Below are positions 34,833-36,227 of a DNA stretch of 36,227 nt, in pieces. The stretch's first letter is position 1; each line of letters begins with the position of its first letter. Under the pieces are notes generated by a model. The model was not told where the DNA came from. It saw only the letters and a list, made by a program, of their open reading frames with translations, and made no database searches. The stretch lies in contig NZ_KI271853.1 in NCBI RefSeq assembly GCF_000469465.1, positions 1 to 36,227 on the forward strand. Reading direction: 5' to 3'. The stretch is from Gemella bergeri ATCC 700627. Its GTDB lineage: Bacteria; Bacillota; Bacilli; Staphylococcales; Gemellaceae. A program made the position numbers and the translations under genes.

Positions 34833-36227
34833 ATTCAGTGGCTAAAAAATTAGAAAAAGAATTTATAGAAATAATTAATCTCCCTAAAGATGATATAAGT
34901 TGGTCTAGTGTATCTTTAAGTGAAGTATTAGAAAGAGATAATAGGCTTGAAGCTTCAACTTTTAATATAGATAGAACTCATTCGATACAACTTTTAGAAA
35001 ATAGTAAATATGATTTAGTACTTTTAGGGACAAAGGAAATTGGCTTTAAGGATTGTTTTTATGGACCAAGAGCAAAAAGAAACTATTTGACAAATATAGA
35101 TAGCACATCAATAGGATTTCTTGGTAGTTCAGAGATGTTAGACATATATCCAAATCCTGTTAAATTTGTTTCTCATGATAATTCTATGGTAGATTCTCTT
35201 TCTTTAACTGAAGGAACAATATTAATATCTCGCTCAGGGACTATAGGTAATGTAACTTTTGTTGGTCAAACATTATCAAAATTTTTAGTAAGCGAGCATG
35301 CAATTAGATTGGTTATGAACGAATTTCCAGGATTCGTGTATACTTATTTAAAAACTGATGTCGCACAAAATTTGCTCCACGCTGAAAAATTTGGTTCAGT
35401 AATTTTAGAAATAGAACCTGATGCTTTAAAAAACATGTTGATTCCCAATGCACCTGCCTTAATTAAGAAGAAGATACATGATTTAATAATGGATTCGTAT
35501 GCTAATAGAGATGAATCAAATCGTCTTATAGATGAAGCTACAAAAATAATGATAGAAGAATTAGAACTTCCACCTATTGATGATTTAAAGTAAGAAGCTT
35601 TTTCATACAGTAGGGAAATCAACTCTTTTTCAACTAAATTAAGTGATTTAGACGGAAGATTAGAGGGAAGTTACCATATTCCTTTAATCGAAGTTATTGA
35701 AAGATATATAAGTAAAAAAGCAATTGTAAAAAATTTGAATAGTGAAGATATTACAGAAAAAATAATATTACCAGGAAGGTTCAAACGGGTTTATGTGGAA
35801 AAAGGAAACTGAAAAGTATTTATAGGAGGAAAAGAAATAAATCAGCTTGATCCTGAGAACAAAAAATATCTTTCCTTGGCTCATCATTCAGATAGAATAA
35901 AAAAGGAACTCAATATTATTAAAGGTATGGTTCTTGTAACTTGCAGTGGCACTATAGGTAAAGTTGCTTTAGTTCCTGAACATTGGAATAATTGGACCTT
36001 GAATCAACATGTTATGAGAATTGTAAGTAAGGAACAATATTATGCATTGATTTTCACATGGTTAAATTCAGAATATGGAAAAGAATTAATAAGAAGACAA
36101 ACCTACGGTTCAGTCGTAAATGAAATTACAGATAAACAATTAGGGGCTATAGGTATTCCTATTTTTAAAGAGGATACTATAAATAATTCAATTATAAGTG
36201 ATTAGGCTACAATAAACTAGACAGATA
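34826..36227 (+). pseudogene. hsdS: Type I specificity subunit HsdS with in-frame stops, cut by window edge
   Basis: One frame from ATG 34826 reads as a two-domain HsdS but contains TAA (35591), TGA (35810), TAG (36203) and TAG (36218), with no frameshift. The first piece (34826-35593, 255 residues) holds a complete first target-recognition domain and central conserved helices (KKKIHDLIMDSYANRDES then IMIEELELPPIDDLK). After the TAA the frame goes on with EAFSYSREINSFSTKLSDLDGRLEGSYHIP and a second recognition domain with LVTCSGTIGKVALVPEHWNN. The first piece is the size of a half-subunit and could dimerise to give a working complex, as known for some truncated HsdS. It overlaps hsdM by 7 bases. 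HsdR is not seen. Confidence 0.82.

Noticed and set aside
35876-36205. Separate 109-residue gene at the right edge
   Set aside because: It is the in-frame second recognition domain of hsdS after the TGA, without its own start signal.
27929-36227. TGA read as Trp (genetic code 4) to explain the broken integrase and hsdS
   Set aside because: TAA and TAG also interrupt hsdS, and genuine genes here use TGG for Trp and TGA as a stop.

Overview
The window is strongly AT-rich DNA from a low-GC Firmicute. The noc-parA-parB cluster (Noc is typical of Bacillales), a Bacillus-type tRNA array, the dnaE-pfkA-pyk order and strong AGGAGG ribosome binding sites all point to Bacillales. A Gemella-like genome is my best guess, but no rRNA or other species marker is present to prove it.

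Region by region. 1-1409 is an array of 16 tRNA genes (the first is cut by the window edge), in the order Lys-Leu-Gly-Leu-Arg-Pro-Ala-Met-Ile2-Ser-fMet-Asp-Phe-Thr-Tyr-Trp. It is probably the tail of an rRNA operon and is closed by an intrinsic terminator. 1602-5140 is an origin-proximal chromosome-segregation operon: noc, parA, parB, an MscS channel and a DUF951 protein. 5351-13443 is a series of core or housekeeping units: an FAD-dependent amine oxidase, a CtpE-like P-type ATPase, a convergent lipoprotein, glpK, and a small operon with an unrecognised protein, YaaA and a flavin-reductase-like protein. 13765-19685 holds dnaE, pfkA and pyk. 19936-20949 is a lactonase-family beta-propeller on the minus strand. 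21084-24112 is a pair of envelope-type glycosyltransferases. guaA follows at 24566-26110.

From just after guaA to the window edge the DNA is accessory. The 3' end of guaA is a known integration target for genomic islands. The accessory segment holds a minus-strand block (unknown protein, TfoX-N protein, XRE repressor), a divergent switch region with a consensus promoter and GAAC/GTTC operators, an excisionase, and a tyrosine integrase broken by one TGA codon. Next come a ribbon-helix-helix mobilisation-like protein, an AEP-type primase, a VirE/VapE-like helicase, a region of strong hairpins (candidate replication and transfer origins), and a second MobC-like protein. Last is a type I restriction-modification module: a small HTH regulator, a methylase with an N-terminal PD-(D/E)xK-type domain, and a specificity subunit with four in-frame stop codons. 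No relaxase and no HsdR translocase are visible before the window ends.

The most interesting points are the nuclease-like/methylase fusion under a probable autoregulator, the specificity gene carrying only nonsense changes, the integrase carrying a single Trp-to-stop change, and the 21-bp hairpin between the helicase and MobC genes. Together they suggest an integrated mobilisable element that is partly decayed or locked in place.
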